The notes: generated by a model not told the origin, from the sequence alone. Counted from the first letter of the stretch, positions 1 to 8,939 are shown. The stretch is 64,000 bases of DNA from Fulvivirga ligni (GCF_021389935.1 NZ_CP089979.1:3763001-3827000), one strand, 5' to 3'. Numbers and translations are program-made.

Positions 1-492
1 AAAACCTTCTTTTCTGTTCTTGTACTCTTCTGCATGAACATAGTGAATGTAACCTTCACCGTCAAAGTCATAGAAGATATCAAACTTATATTTGTCATCA
101 CTTTCAGAAACCTGATATGCAATGGTAATCGATTGACCTTGACCTCCATAAGACCAGGTGTAAACCAATACATTTTCTGCAGTTGCAGCTATTCTACCAC
201 CAGTAGATTTTGCAGTGATAGGTGTAGTAGAAACCTCTGCGCCTTCAGGGATATTCTTCACTTGTTCAGCAAGATTGACGTTTATGGCACTCAACCAACC
301 GCTAATTTGAACAGCATATTCATTGTCTGAATTCTGTAAGGCTGTTGGGATTTCAATGGGAGGATTCTCCGCGCTAAAACTTAATTCTGCTTGTTCCAGG
401 TCATTTTCTGGTTTCACCTCATCGTCTTTAGAACATGAGGCTAACGCTACTACCAGAGCAAAACTATAAGCTAAATACTTAATTGATTTCAT
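1..492 (-). CDS. Lipoprotein, 3' end cut by window edge
   Basis: The gene starts at the ATG at 492 on the minus strand and runs off the left edge, so about 164 residues are visible. The N-terminus is a lipoprotein signal peptide with lipobox ALASC and lipidation Cys20, followed by an acidic linker (SKDDE), so the product should be anchored in the envelope. The mature part contains WSYGGQGQSITIAYQVS and a segment rich in Asp and Tyr (YDFDGEGYIHYVHAEEY), which suggests a beta-rich extracytoplasmic domain. I do not recognise the family. It diverges from the lipoprotein cluster at 724, with about 230 bp of AT-rich DNA between the starts. Confidence 0.8.
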   Translation of the reverse strand, partial: MKSIKYLAYSFALVVALASCSKDDEVKPENDLEQAELSFSAENPPIEIPTALQNSDNEYAVQISGWLSAINVNLAEQVKNIPEGAEVSTTPITAKSTGGRIAATAENVLVYTWSYGGQGQSITIAYQVSESDDKYKFDIFYDFDGEGYIHYVHAEEYKNRKEGF

Positions 493-723
493 AGTATGTT
501 GAGTTGTTTGCAATAATTTACGTTTTTATGTGGTATAAACGGGGAAAGTAACCGCTGATTATAACATGTATGCTTATTGAATGTAATTCTTGTAAAAATT
601 GATACAAGGAAAATTTATAAAAGTTTAAATTTTTAATGATTTATAATAAATAGATGTGATTATAGTTTATATAGATAAATTAATTATTCTAATAATTATA
701 TTATTAACTAAACTTTATCTTTT

Positions 724-1308
724 ATGAACTTAAAAAATCTAGCTTACTTACTCCTTTTTGTGGGAGTAATGTTTTCTTGCGAAGAAAACGAAGAAACTCC
801 AGCCGAGTCAAATGACATTGAAGCCTCTACATTCGTAACCAAACCAGCCAACACAATCACCATTGGTCGAGCCAAAGATCTCTACAATGCTTACCAGCAA
901 CGTGCCACCGCTCTGGCCACACTAAAAGGAGAAGGAGATGCCACTTATGGCTGGCATTCCATTGATTTTTACAAGGATTACATTGCTTACCTGGAAGTTG
1001 AAGCTGAAAAAGTCGGCTATAAAATATCCGGCATTAGAATGTACTATGTGGCTTATCCAAAAGATGATGCAGGTAATCTAGCACAGGGCTACCAAACATA
1101 TATGTATGTGCCTACCTATTTTAATGAAAAGCTTGGAAAGCACATTGCCTTTGACCCACTGCTGCTGGATGAAGATGGTAAACCACTAGATGTCCATGGA
1201 ATGATTACTGGCGAGTATAAGTATTCTGATGGTAGTAAAGTAATGGATGCAGAGACCTCAAGTTCCATTGCAAATTTTGCCCAAATGTGTAAACCTCATT
1301 GTCAATAA
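724..1308 (+). CDS. Lipoprotein of a tandem family, copy 1 (MCKPxC tail)
   Basis: A 194-aa predicted lipoprotein with a short hydrophobic leader, lipobox MFSC and lipidation Cys19, followed by an acidic linker (EENEETPAE). The mature domain has the conserved segments YGWHSIDFYKDYIAYLE, GIRMYYVAYP and GYQTYMYVPTYF and ends in SSSIANFAQMCKPHC. It is nearly identical to copy 2 just downstream, which points to a recent tandem duplication; copy 3 is more diverged. I do not recognise the family. The two Cys in the last five residues could form a disulfide or bind a ligand, but that is inference. The next start lies 25 bp beyond the stop, so copies 1 and 2 are probably cotranscribed. Confidence 0.85.
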   Translation: MNLKNLAYLLLFVGVMFSCEENEETPAESNDIEASTFVTKPANTITIGRAKDLYNAYQQRATALATLKGEGDATYGWHSIDFYKDYIAYLEVEAEKVGYKISGIRMYYVAYPKDDAGNLAQGYQTYMYVPTYFNEKLGKHIAFDPLLLDEDGKPLDVHGMITGEYKYSDGSKVMDAETSSSIANFAQMCKPHCQ

Positions 1309-1333
1309 ATTATCGAATCAAAACACGGAAATC

Positions 1334-1921
1334 ATGAAATTTAAGGACTTTAAATATTTAGCTTTGATCATAGTCATTTTCGTTCTTGGCTGCGAAGAAA
1401 ACGAAGAAACCCCAGCTGAGTCAAATGATATTGAAGCCTCTACATTCGTCACGAAACCAGCCAACACTATCACCATTGGCCGAGCCAAAGATCTCTACAA
1501 TGCTTACCAACAACGTGCCGCTGCTTTGACAACATTGAAAGGAGAAGGAGATGCCACTTATGGCTGGCATTCCATTGATTTTTACAAGGACTACATTGCT
1601 TACCTGGAAGTGGAAGCTGAAAAAGTCGGCTTTAAAATATCCGGTATCAGAATGTACTATGTGGCTTATCCAAAAGATGATGCAGGTAATCTAGCACAGG
1701 GCTACCAAACTTATATGTATGTACCTACCTATTTTAATGAAAAACTTGGAAAGCACATTGCTTTTGATCCACTGCTGCTAGATGAAGATGGTAAGCCTCT
1801 AGATGTGCATGGTATGATTACAGGAGAGTATAAGTATTCTGATGGTAGTAGAGTGATGGATGCAGAGAGCTCAAGCTCTATTGCAAATTTTGGTGAAATG
1901 TGTAAGCCTCATTGTGACTAA
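1334..1921 (+). CDS. Lipoprotein of a tandem family, copy 2 (MCKPxC tail)
   Basis: A 195-aa paralogue of copy 1. An in-frame start upstream at 1247 would overlap copy 1, but the ATG at 1334 gives a proper lipoprotein leader (MKFKDFKYLALIIVIFVLGC, lipidation Cys20), so I place the start there. From the acidic linker to the C-terminus it differs from copy 1 at only a few residues (for example Y to F, K to R and AQ to GE), and the DNA is also nearly the same. It ends in SSSIANFGEMCKPHCD. A GC-rich hairpin with a T run follows, closing the two-gene unit. The function is unknown; anchoring in the envelope is predicted. Confidence 0.85.
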   Translation: MKFKDFKYLALIIVIFVLGCEENEETPAESNDIEASTFVTKPANTITIGRAKDLYNAYQQRAAALTTLKGEGDATYGWHSIDFYKDYIAYLEVEAEKVGFKISGIRMYYVAYPKDDAGNLAQGYQTYMYVPTYFNEKLGKHIAFDPLLLDEDGKPLDVHGMITGEYKYSDGSRVMDAESSSSIANFGEMCKPHCD

Positions 1922-1936
1922 CTGATAATCAAATAC

Positions 1937-1960
1937 AAAGAGGGGAATTTTCCCCTTTTT
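1937..1960 (+). terminator. Rho-independent terminator after lipoprotein copy 2
   Basis: GGGGAA (1942-1947) and TTCCCC (1950-1955) form a tight stem-loop followed by TTTTT. It lies 16 bp after the stop of copy 2, on the plus strand. Confidence 0.7.
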
Positions 1961-2024
1961 GATTACTCCACCTATAAATTAGTTCAGATATTCATAATTT
2001 GCCGTATCCTAAACATTTAGAATT

Positions 2025-2609
2025 ATGAAAAATCAATTGATCAACCTTACCTATCCTTTGTCTTTTGCTTGCATTGTAGCTCTGTTAACAATAGCTGCTT
2101 GTACTGATCCGGGAGGACATAATGTTACACCTCCAAAAGAACTTATTACCCTTTCCAGGGCTGGAGATCTTTATCAGGCCTATCAAAGCAGAGCAAACGC
2201 ATTAGCTAAATTAAAAGGTTCGGAAGATTCACGTTATGGTTGGCATTCTATAGAATTTTATAAAGACTATATAGCCTATTTAGAAAAGGAAGCAGGTAGT
2301 CATGGGAAGAAGATTTCTGGTTTGCGCATGTACTATGTGGCTTATCCGGATAATGACCCTAAAAACGAACAAGCTGGTTATCAGACCTATATGTATGTAC
2401 CTACCTATTATGATGAAAAACAAGACAAGCACATAGCTTTTGACCCTAAGTTTATGAATGAAGATGGTACACCAGTTCCTATTGAAAGACTATTATCAGG
2501 CAAAGGAGGTACTGCTAAAAGTTTGATGAATGCGGAGCAACGTACAGAATCCGGTACTACTAGCTCAATAGCAAACTTAGCAGAAATGTGTAAACCAAAT
2601 TGTTATTAA
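2025..2609 (+). CDS. Lipoprotein of a tandem family, copy 3 (MCKPxC tail)
   Basis: A 194-aa paralogue of copies 1 and 2 but clearly older. The leader is longer, with lipobox TIAAC and lipidation Cys26, and the linker is Pro/Gly-rich rather than acidic. Conserved blocks are LSRAGDLYQAYQSRANALAKLKG, YGWHSIEFYKDYIAYLE, RMYYVAYP, GYQTYMYVPTYYDEK and HIAFDP. It ends in SSIANLAEMCKPNCY, so the tail motif SSIANxxxMCKPxC is the best-kept part of the family and probably matters for function. It has its own upstream region after the terminator at 1937-1960. The next gene, a membrane protein, begins 15 bp downstream. Function unknown. Confidence 0.85.
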   Translation: MKNQLINLTYPLSFACIVALLTIAACTDPGGHNVTPPKELITLSRAGDLYQAYQSRANALAKLKGSEDSRYGWHSIEFYKDYIAYLEKEAGSHGKKISGLRMYYVAYPDNDPKNEQAGYQTYMYVPTYYDEKQDKHIAFDPKFMNEDGTPVPIERLLSGKGGTAKSLMNAEQRTESGTTSSIANLAEMCKPNCY

Positions 2610-2624
2610 AATAGATTATTTGCA

Positions 2625-3275
2625 GTGTTAGGGTTGTTAGGCTTGGTGAAATATTTGGAACTATTAACAGCAATCGTCGGAACGGTTTATTATCGAAAGT
2701 ATGCAAATACGATCATTAAATACTTCATTGTATTAGTCTGGATTTTCGCTATTGTAGAATTTACAATGTATATATTGAAAATTAGAGGAATTCAATGGGA
2801 GAATACCTTACTGTACAATTTATTGACAACAATTCAATTCATTTATTACTTCAGTTTATATAGAAGTATAATCTCGGATGGACTTTACAAAAAGTTAATT
2901 ACCTACATCTTGATCTTATTTATACTTATAGTAACAATAAATTTTACATTATTTCAGCCTCCTTCTGTCGTTGCACCTTTTCACAGTATGCAATTTGTAA
3001 CAGGGGTGATATTATTAATTGTAACCATTAGCTTATATTTTGCTGAAATTCTAAAAACTGAGAAGATTCTATTTTTTCAAAAGAATTTAATGTTTTGGAT
3101 AAGTATTGGATTGATTTTGTTTCATGCTGGCATTATCCCATATATAATTGGAATAAATTTTTTGCCTGATATGTTAAGTTCTGATAGTATAACCTTAATT
3201 TTCTTCATCTTAAATTTCGTCATGTACGGTTGTTTTGTTATAGGATTCTTGATTAGTAATAAATATTCTAATTAA
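2625..3275 (+). CDS. Polytopic membrane protein of unknown function
   Basis: A 216-aa very hydrophobic protein with about six predicted transmembrane helices. The likely start is GTG at 2625 or an in-frame GTG at 2646; there is no ATG at the 5' end, so the start is uncertain. I do not recognise a domain. It sits 9 bp upstream of a small histidine kinase that has one membrane helix and no sensory domain of its own, followed by the cognate regulator. The order suggests a membrane sensor or accessory protein for that two-component system, which is inference from position. It is also immediately downstream of lipoprotein copy 3. Confidence 0.7.
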   Translation: MLGLLGLVKYLELLTAIVGTVYYRKYANTIIKYFIVLVWIFAIVEFTMYILKIRGIQWENTLLYNLLTTIQFIYYFSLYRSIISDGLYKKLITYILILFILIVTINFTLFQPPSVVAPFHSMQFVTGVILLIVTISLYFAEILKTEKILFFQKNLMFWISIGLILFHAGIIPYIIGINFLPDMLSSDSITLIFFILNFVMYGCFVIGFLISNKYSN

Positions 3276-3284
3276 CCAATTCAT

Positions 3285-4058
3285 ATGGAGCAAGAAATAA
3301 TTTTAGTCGCCACTATTACTGTCACTATTTTAGTTATTATACTAATAGTATTCTTCTCCATATTCCAAAGTAAGAAAAACAAATATTTGATAGAGAAGCG
3401 TGAGGCAGAACGCTTATTTGAGGAAGAGGTGGTCAAGACTCAAACTGAAATAAAAGAGCAAGCGCTGAAAAATTTTGGTTGGGAGCTGCATGACAACGTA
3501 GGGCAGCTTCTTTCCACCGCTCGCATGCAAATTAACATCCTCAACCTCACTATTCCAGATGGCATGCGTGAGTCCTTAGAAGAGGTGAATGAGCTGATAG
3601 GAGAGAGTCTGAGCCAGATCAGATTACTTTCCAAAGCACTTAATCCTGAAATGATCAGCAGTTTGGGCCTGGTTGAATCTATCAGGTTAGAATTAGAGCG
3701 TTTTAACCGTTTAAAGTTTCTGAAAGCCGATTTAAATGTACATGGTGAGGAGATTGATATTGAAGAGAGAGATATAATTATTATATTCAGAATATTACAG
3801 GAATTCTTCTCAAATGTTATAAAACATGCTAAAGCTCAACATTTAACTGTAGATTTGACCTACACAAATGAGGCTTTAACTATAGAGGCTGAAGACGATG
3901 GCATTGGCTTCGGCCCTGAGAACCTAAAAAGCGGTTCTGGTCTGCTCAATATGCGCAGTAGAGCCAAAATGATAGGAGCGGAGTGCTCTATCAGATCTGT
4001 TAAAAAACAAGGCGCCAGAATTTTATTAAAATATAATCTTCAGGCCGTAGCATTGTAA
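3285..4058 (+). CDS. Sensor histidine kinase, HisKA_3 (NarL-type) family
   Basis: A 257-aa kinase with one N-terminal transmembrane helix (about residues 5-26), a coiled linker, then the dimerisation/phosphoacceptor domain with the HisKA_3 motif ELHDNVGQLL, in which His69 is the predicted phosphorylation site. The C-terminal HATPase domain shows an N box (EFFSNVIKHA) and a G1 box (DDGIGF). There is no periplasmic or PAS/GAF sensor domain, so input probably comes from a partner; the membrane protein encoded directly upstream is the best candidate. The cognate NarL-family regulator starts 41 bp downstream. This kinase-regulator pairing is standard for the HisKA_3 class. Confidence 0.93.
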   Translation: MEQEIILVATITVTILVIILIVFFSIFQSKKNKYLIEKREAERLFEEEVVKTQTEIKEQALKNFGWELHDNVGQLLSTARMQINILNLTIPDGMRESLEEVNELIGESLSQIRLLSKALNPEMISSLGLVESIRLELERFNRLKFLKADLNVHGEEIDIEERDIIIIFRILQEFFSNVIKHAKAQHLTVDLTYTNEALTIEAEDDGIGFGPENLKSGSGLLNMRSRAKMIGAECSIRSVKKQGARILLKYNLQAVAL

Positions 4059-4099
4059 TCTATGGTTGGCTTCATTTATTAGAATGAAATTGCTTATCA

Positions 4100-4738
4100 A
4101 TGAAATATAAGGTAGTTGTAGTAGATGATCATATTCTATTTGCTCAGGCATTAGAGAATTTGGTAAATACATTTGATCAGTTTCAAGTGTTATACCACAT
4201 GAAAAATGGTCAGGAGCTGCTGGATAAACTGGAAAATAAGGACAATATCCCTGACATAGCGCTTATGGATATAAATATGCCGGTGCTGAATGGCATTGAA
4301 ACCATGAAAGCTTTAAATACCAAATTTCCGGATATAAAGGTATTAGCATTGTCCATGGATAATGATGAGCATACAATCATCAAAATGTTGAAAGCAGGAG
4401 CCAAGGGTTATCTGTTGAAGGATATCCATCCAACTACATTTCACAATGCCTTAAAAACGGTTATTAAAAAGGGTTTCTATTATTCGGATGAAGTAGCCAA
4501 TACGGTAATGACATCTATGCATAAGCCGGAAACTGAAGAAATACATCTGAAGGACAGAGAGATTGAATTCTTAAAGTTGGTATGTACGGAGAAGACTTAT
4601 AAGGAAATAGCCTCAGAAATGTTTCTAAGTCCCAAAACCATAGACGGTTATCGTGAATCATTATTCGACAAGTTGCAAGTAAAAAGCCGTATAGGACTTG
4701 TTATTTACGCAATAAAGCATAATATTTATAGTGTTTAG
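4100..4738 (+). CDS. NarL/FixJ-family response regulator
   Basis: A 212-aa DNA-binding response regulator. The receiver domain (residues 1-120) has the acidic pair D9/D10, phosphoacceptor D57 in ALMDINMP, Ser85 and conserved Lys107. A LuxR-type helix-turn-helix occupies about residues 148-205 (LKDREIEFLKLVCTEKTYKEIA and LSPKTIDGYRESLFDKL). It is the expected partner of the HisKA_3 kinase just upstream. Targets cannot be read from the sequence; the neighbouring lipoprotein cluster is one possibility. A small hairpin (AGGGG/CCCCT, 4752-4767) follows but has no strong T run. Confidence 0.93.
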   Translation: MKYKVVVVDDHILFAQALENLVNTFDQFQVLYHMKNGQELLDKLENKDNIPDIALMDINMPVLNGIETMKALNTKFPDIKVLALSMDNDEHTIIKMLKAGAKGYLLKDIHPTTFHNALKTVIKKGFYYSDEVANTVMTSMHKPETEEIHLKDREIEFLKLVCTEKTYKEIASEMFLSPKTIDGYRESLFDKLQVKSRIGLVIYAIKHNIYSV

Positions 4739-4852
4739 ATCATAAATTAAAAGGGGAATAATCCCCTAAAACAAAGCGACTTTTTCCTCTGGTTGCTCTG
4801 CTACTGTGGTGATAAATTTGAAGTATAAAGTGAGACCTTTAACTCAATTGCC

Positions 4853-5134
4853 ATGGATATTAAATTACTATCAAACAAGTTTATAAAAAACGTTACCAAG
4901 CTGGATACCATTCTTAAGACTATCCTAATTACGTGTATACTCTTAACGGTAGTTTCGCTTATGCATTCTTCTGCATATATTACATCGCGCAATTCAGAAA
5001 GCCCTTCTGCCACTGACATTAGTCAATATAATGATGCTGGCGCTCCCATTATTTATCCTGAAATATTACTATCTTCTTCTCCAGAGCCTTTCACAAATAC
5101 CTTCCTAAATAGCTCGAATTCCTCAGCTTTCTAA
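4853..5134 (+). CDS. Possible small membrane-anchored protein
   Basis: A 93-aa reading frame with one hydrophobic segment (about residues 20-42) and a Ser/Pro-rich polar tail. It has an ATG start but no clear ribosome-binding site, no recognisable domain and unremarkable codon use. It lies between the response regulator and a small gene at 5325. It may be a real orphan protein or chance coding; an antisense reading frame of similar quality covers part of the same DNA. Confidence 0.35.
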   Translation: MDIKLLSNKFIKNVTKLDTILKTILITCILLTVVSLMHSSAYITSRNSESPSATDISQYNDAGAPIIYPEILLSSSPEPFTNTFLNSSNSSAF

Positions 5135-5324
5135 ACCTGTCTTGTGTAGGATTATTGAATATTTTTACATTTTTGTTTCCATTATTTAACAATATTTCTC
5201 ATTTTGGGAGAAATATTAATGATAATTTTGGGTTAATATTTTGTAATATTCTGATTATCAGCACATTTAGATAATTGGTATCATTGATGTAATAATTTTT
5301 TCAAATCTTTAAATTTTTAGAATT

Positions 5325-5504
5325 ATGAATCATAAGAAAGGAAAAGTGGTAGTGCCAGGAGCGGGTTTAAATTCTTTATCAGAAAATGACAAATTAGATT
5401 TTTTAGTTTGCATTGATAATACCTTGGAGAAGATTAGATACAGAGAAGTTTCCATTAATGAGGGATTCATTGAAATTCATCAAAAGCTCAATAGTCTGAA
5501 CTAA
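5325..5504 (+). CDS. Small hypothetical protein, 59 aa
   Basis: A 59-aa frame starting at the ATG at 5325, beginning MNHKKGKVVVPGAGLNSLSE and ending in QKLNSLN, with a charged, helix-prone composition and no membrane segment. The codon pattern resembles neighbouring genes and the frame is preceded by about 190 bp of very AT-rich non-coding DNA, so a separate promoter is plausible. The mix of basic N-terminus and acidic centre would fit a small cytoplasmic regulatory or adaptor protein, but I recognise no family. Confidence 0.55.
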   Translation: MNHKKGKVVVPGAGLNSLSENDKLDFLVCIDNTLEKIRYREVSINEGFIEIHQKLNSLN

Positions 5505-5562
5505 TAGCGGTATAGATCAAACAATCTTCTTTTGAGTCAGTTTATATTGAATAAATATAAAA

Positions 5563-6276
5563 ATGGCTAAGAAAGATTCAGGACCTGTTAAAAAAAGCAA
5601 ATTACCTTTAATAATATCAATAGGATTAGTAGCAGCAGTAGTGTGCTGCTACTTTTTCATACCCAGCGTCAACGAGTTTTTTAAAGAAGCTTGGGACGTT
5701 CTTCTCAGTGAAGATAAGGAAAGAACCAGGCAATGGGTCGACCAATTCGGTGCCTTCGGCCCCATAGTTATCATCATTACCATGATACTCCAGATGTTTC
5801 TTCTGGTTATTCCATCACCATTACTCATGGTAGTGTCAGTATTAGCTTACGGCCCATGGTGGGGCAGCCTGCTTATATTAGGGGCTGTATTCTGCGCATC
5901 AAGCATAGGCTATTGGATAGGATCATATTTGGGCCCACCCGTTGTAGCCAAAATACTGGGCCAAAAGTCAGAGAAAAAAGTAGAATCATTTATTGACGAT
6001 TATGGCTTCTGGGCGGTAATTGTGACTAGAATTAGTCCATTTCTTTCTAATGATGCCGTAAGTTTTGTAGGTGGAATTTTAGGCATGGGCTATTGGAAAT
6101 TCATCGGAGCTACTTTATTAGGTATCACACCACTTACCATTTTTATAGCTTATTTAGGAGAGAATAGTGATCGACTGAAAACAGGTATGATCTGGGCATC
6201 AGTGGTCAGTCTAGTTATGTTTTTAGCTTATGTATGGTGGGATAAAAAGCGTAAAAAGAAGAAATCAGAAGACTGA
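5563..6276 (+). CDS. VTT-domain (TVP38/TMEM64, DedA-like) membrane protein
   Basis: A 237-aa inner-membrane protein with an N-terminal helix (about residues 13-34) and a VTT/SNARE-associated domain. The domain shows the family features FGPIVIIITMILQMFLLVIPSPLLM, YGPWWGSLLILGAVFCASSIGYWIGSYLG and the motif VTRISPFLSNDAVSFVGGILGM, followed by GATLLGITPLTIFIAYLGE. A Lys-rich tail follows the last helix. DedA/VTT proteins act in lipid scrambling, including undecaprenyl phosphate, and in membrane homeostasis; the substrate here is unknown. It stands alone on the plus strand after the small gene at 5325. Confidence 0.88.
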   Translation: MAKKDSGPVKKSKLPLIISIGLVAAVVCCYFFIPSVNEFFKEAWDVLLSEDKERTRQWVDQFGAFGPIVIIITMILQMFLLVIPSPLLMVVSVLAYGPWWGSLLILGAVFCASSIGYWIGSYLGPPVVAKILGQKSEKKVESFIDDYGFWAVIVTRISPFLSNDAVSFVGGILGMGYWKFIGATLLGITPLTIFIAYLGENSDRLKTGMIWASVVSLVMFLAYVWWDKKRKKKKSED

Positions 6277-6501
6277 TCACCAGTTAGCGATAGTTCTTTA
6301 CCAGTAAGCTAATAAAATTGTAAATCGATTTTCATTTCTATAAATAGTAGGTTCCAAATGCACTGGCATTTCATCCTAAACCTGAACCTAAATTATATTC
6401 AAATGAAACTAACTTCATTCTCAGTCTTTTAAAAGTTATGAATACATAATGGCCAGGTTTTAGGTTTCTGCTAGTGAGTAGTTTAACCTAAATCTACCAA
6501 A

Positions 6502-8883
6502 ATGAAACATTTTTATTTAACCAAAAACGTTAATCCAAATTACTATAGTTGGCTAACCGTAGTAATGTTTGTTTTAATATTTCAATCTGCTCAAGCCTTT
6601 GATGCAGATTGTGGTGGTGTGCCTGCCTGGAGCTCTTCTCAAGTATATCTTGGAGGATCAGAAGTCACTTATAACGGCTATAAGTACCAGGCTAATTATT
6701 GGACTCAGAATAACAATCCTGAGCAATACTCTGATCCGTACGAACATTGGACTAATCTAGGTGCTTGCGATGGAGGAGGGGGAGGAAACACCAATCAACC
6801 GCCAACAGTTAGTCTTACTTCACCATCTAACGGAGCATCCTTTTCTTCTGGTGATAACATTACTCTAAGTGCGAATGCTTCAGATAGCGACGGTTCCATC
6901 ACCAAAGTTGAATTTTATCAAGGAGCCACTAAATTAGGAGAAGATTCAAGTTCCCCTTATAGCTTTACCTGGAATAATGTAGCCGTTGGCTCATATTCGA
7001 TATCAGCCAAAGCTTTTGATAACGACAATGCTTCTGCCAATTCATCCATAGTTTCCATTTCAGTGACTTCCTCGGGTGGTGGCGGAGGCAGCTGTGATGG
7101 CTTGCCTCAATATTCTGCTGGAACCAGTTACACACAGAATCAGGAAGTAGCCAACGTTGGCAATAAATATCAGTGTAATGTACCCGGTTGGTGCTCATCT
7201 TCAGCAGGTTGGGCTTATGCTCCAGGAACAGGACAGCATTGGCAAGATGCCTGGTCATTAGTTGGTGAATGTGGCGGTGGTAATGGAGGTAATGAAGCAC
7301 CTTCTGTAAGCATAACCGGTCCCTCTAATGGGAGCAGCTACATAGATGGCGCTACCATCACCATTGCTGCTAATGCCTCTGATGATGTGGCGGTTACCAA
7401 AGTGGAGTTTTATAGTAATGGTAGTTATCTAGGAGAAGATAGTTCTAGTCCGTATAGCTTTACCTGGAGTAATGTGGGCATAGGTTCTTATACTTTAACA
7501 GCCGTAGCCGATGATGCAGAAACATCTACCACCTCGAATCCTGTGAATATCAGTGTAACCTCAGATGGCTCCGGCGGCGGTGGTGGAGACCTTCCAGATA
7601 GGCTGTTGGTGGGCTATTGGCACAATTTTGACAACGGTTCTGGTGTAGTTAAGCTACGAGATGTCTCTGCTAAATGGGACGTGATCAACATTGCTTTTGC
7701 AGAACCAACCACGGTGCATGGTTCTTCCATGACTTTCACGCCTGATAACAGTATTTATTCTTCTACTCAGGAGTTTAAAAACGATGTGGCCTATTTACAA
7801 AACCAAGGTAAGAAGGTGTTGATTTCTATTGGAGGTGCTAATGGTGCTATCGATGTAAGTAGCTCAGGCGATGCTTCTGCTTTTAGTAGTAGCATGATCA
7901 ACATCATAAACACTTACGGATTTGATGGTATGGACATAGACCTGGAGGGTAGCTCTTTATCTTTGGGTGCTGGTGACAGTGATTTTAGAAATCCAGTCTC
8001 TGCTAAGATTGTTTATTTCATTCAGGGTGCGCAGACGGTCATTAATAACTATGGTAATGACTTCGTACTATCTATGGCCCCTGAAACGGCTTTTGTTCAA
8101 GGAGGTTATAGTACATATGCAGGCATCTATGGTGCTTATCTGCCTGTTATTTATGCTCTACGCAATCAGATGGATTACATTCATGTACAGCACTATAACT
8201 CCGGTTGTATGCTTGGGTTGGATGGCATGTGTTACTCTCAAAGTACAGCGGATTTTCATGTAGCTATGGCTGAAATGTTACTTCAAGGGTTTCCGGTAGC
8301 TGGAAATCCAGTCGATTTCCCTGCGTTGCGTCAAGACCAGGTCGCTATAGGTCTACCGGCATCACCATCGGCAGCAGGTGGCGGGTATACAACACCTGCC
8401 AATGTGCATAAGGCTTTAGATTATCTGATCAAAGGAATTCCATTTGGTGGAAATTATTCATTAAGGAGCAGCTCAGGTTACTCTAATTTTAGAGGTCTCA
8501 TGACCTGGTCTATCAACTGGGATATCAATTACGGCTATGAATTCTCCAATAATCATCGAGCTTATCTCGATGCGCTTGGGTCTGCTCCTTTAGCACGCAA
8601 AGCTGCTGACATAAATACTGTAGATTTCACCGAAGACTTCAAAGTTTACCCTAATCCATTTGAAAATTCCGCTAAAATAGCTTTTTCAGTTATGGAAGAG
8701 GGGCGCACCAAACTTGAGATATACAACACTTTGGGAAGAAAAGTGGCTACACTTAAAGATGAGGTATTGAGTAAAGGTAGTTACATGGTTGAGTGGTTTC
8801 CTAAAGACAATACTTCGGGAATTTATCTTGGCAGATTGTCAGTGGGTGGTGAGGTTAAAACCTTTAAGATTTATAAAAAATAA
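6502..8883 (+). CDS. Secreted GH18 chitinase 1, multimodular, T9SS type A
   Basis: A 793-aa secreted enzyme predicted to hydrolyse chitin. In order: signal peptide (to about 33, AQA), chitin-binding CBM5/12 module (about 38-93, AWSSSQVYLGGSEVTYNG), Ig-like Big_9-type module (about 103-192), a second Trp-rich CBM5/12-like module (about 198-257, WAYAPGTGQHWQDAW), a second Ig-like module (about 265-352), the GH18 catalytic barrel (about 365-695) and a T9SS type A sorting domain (about 710-793, VYPNPFENSAKIAF). The catalytic DxxDxDxE motif is D475-D478-D480-E482, with E482 the proton donor. Gly-rich linkers join the modules. It is followed by a close paralogue, and a hairpin terminator lies between the two genes. 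Confidence 0.95.
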   Translation: MKHFYLTKNVNPNYYSWLTVVMFVLIFQSAQAFDADCGGVPAWSSSQVYLGGSEVTYNGYKYQANYWTQNNNPEQYSDPYEHWTNLGACDGGGGGNTNQPPTVSLTSPSNGASFSSGDNITLSANASDSDGSITKVEFYQGATKLGEDSSSPYSFTWNNVAVGSYSISAKAFDNDNASANSSIVSISVTSSGGGGGSCDGLPQYSAGTSYTQNQEVANVGNKYQCNVPGWCSSSAGWAYAPGTGQHWQDAWSLVGECGGGNGGNEAPSVSITGPSNGSSYIDGATITIAANASDDVAVTKVEFYSNGSYLGEDSSSPYSFTWSNVGIGSYTLTAVADDAETSTTSNPVNISVTSDGSGGGGGDLPDRLLVGYWHNFDNGSGVVKLRDVSAKWDVINIAFAEPTTVHGSSMTFTPDNSIYSSTQEFKNDVAYLQNQGKKVLISIGGANGAIDVSSSGDASAFSSSMINIINTYGFDGMDIDLEGSSLSLGAGDSDFRNPVSAKIVYFIQGAQTVINNYGNDFVLSMAPETAFVQGGYSTYAGIYGAYLPVIYALRNQMDYIHVQHYNSGCMLGLDGMCYSQSTADFHVAMAEMLLQGFPVAGNPVDFPALRQDQVAIGLPASPSAAGGGYTTPANVHKALDYLIKGIPFGGNYSLRSSSGYSNFRGLMTWSINWDINYGYEFSNNHRAYLDALGSAPLARKAADINTVDFTEDFKVYPNPFENSAKIAFSVMEEGRTKLEIYNTLGRKVATLKDEVLSKGSYMVEWFPKDNTSGIYLGRLSVGGEVKTFKIYKK

Positions 8884-8891
8884 GAAAAAGA

Positions 8892-8921
8892 GTCGGGTGT
8901 TTGATTATACCCGACCTTTCT
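8892..8921 (+). terminator. Rho-independent terminator between the chitinase genes
   Basis: GTCGGGT (8892-8898) pairs with ACCCGAC (8909-8915), followed by a T-rich tract. It lies 8 bp after the first chitinase stop, so the second chitinase is probably transcribed at least partly on its own or by read-through. Confidence 0.75.
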
Positions 8922-8939
8922 CTTTTAACCTTAATCATT

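Noticed and set aside
34-330. Plus-strand reading frame over the first gene
   Set aside because: It is antisense to a well-supported lipoprotein gene and is low in complexity.
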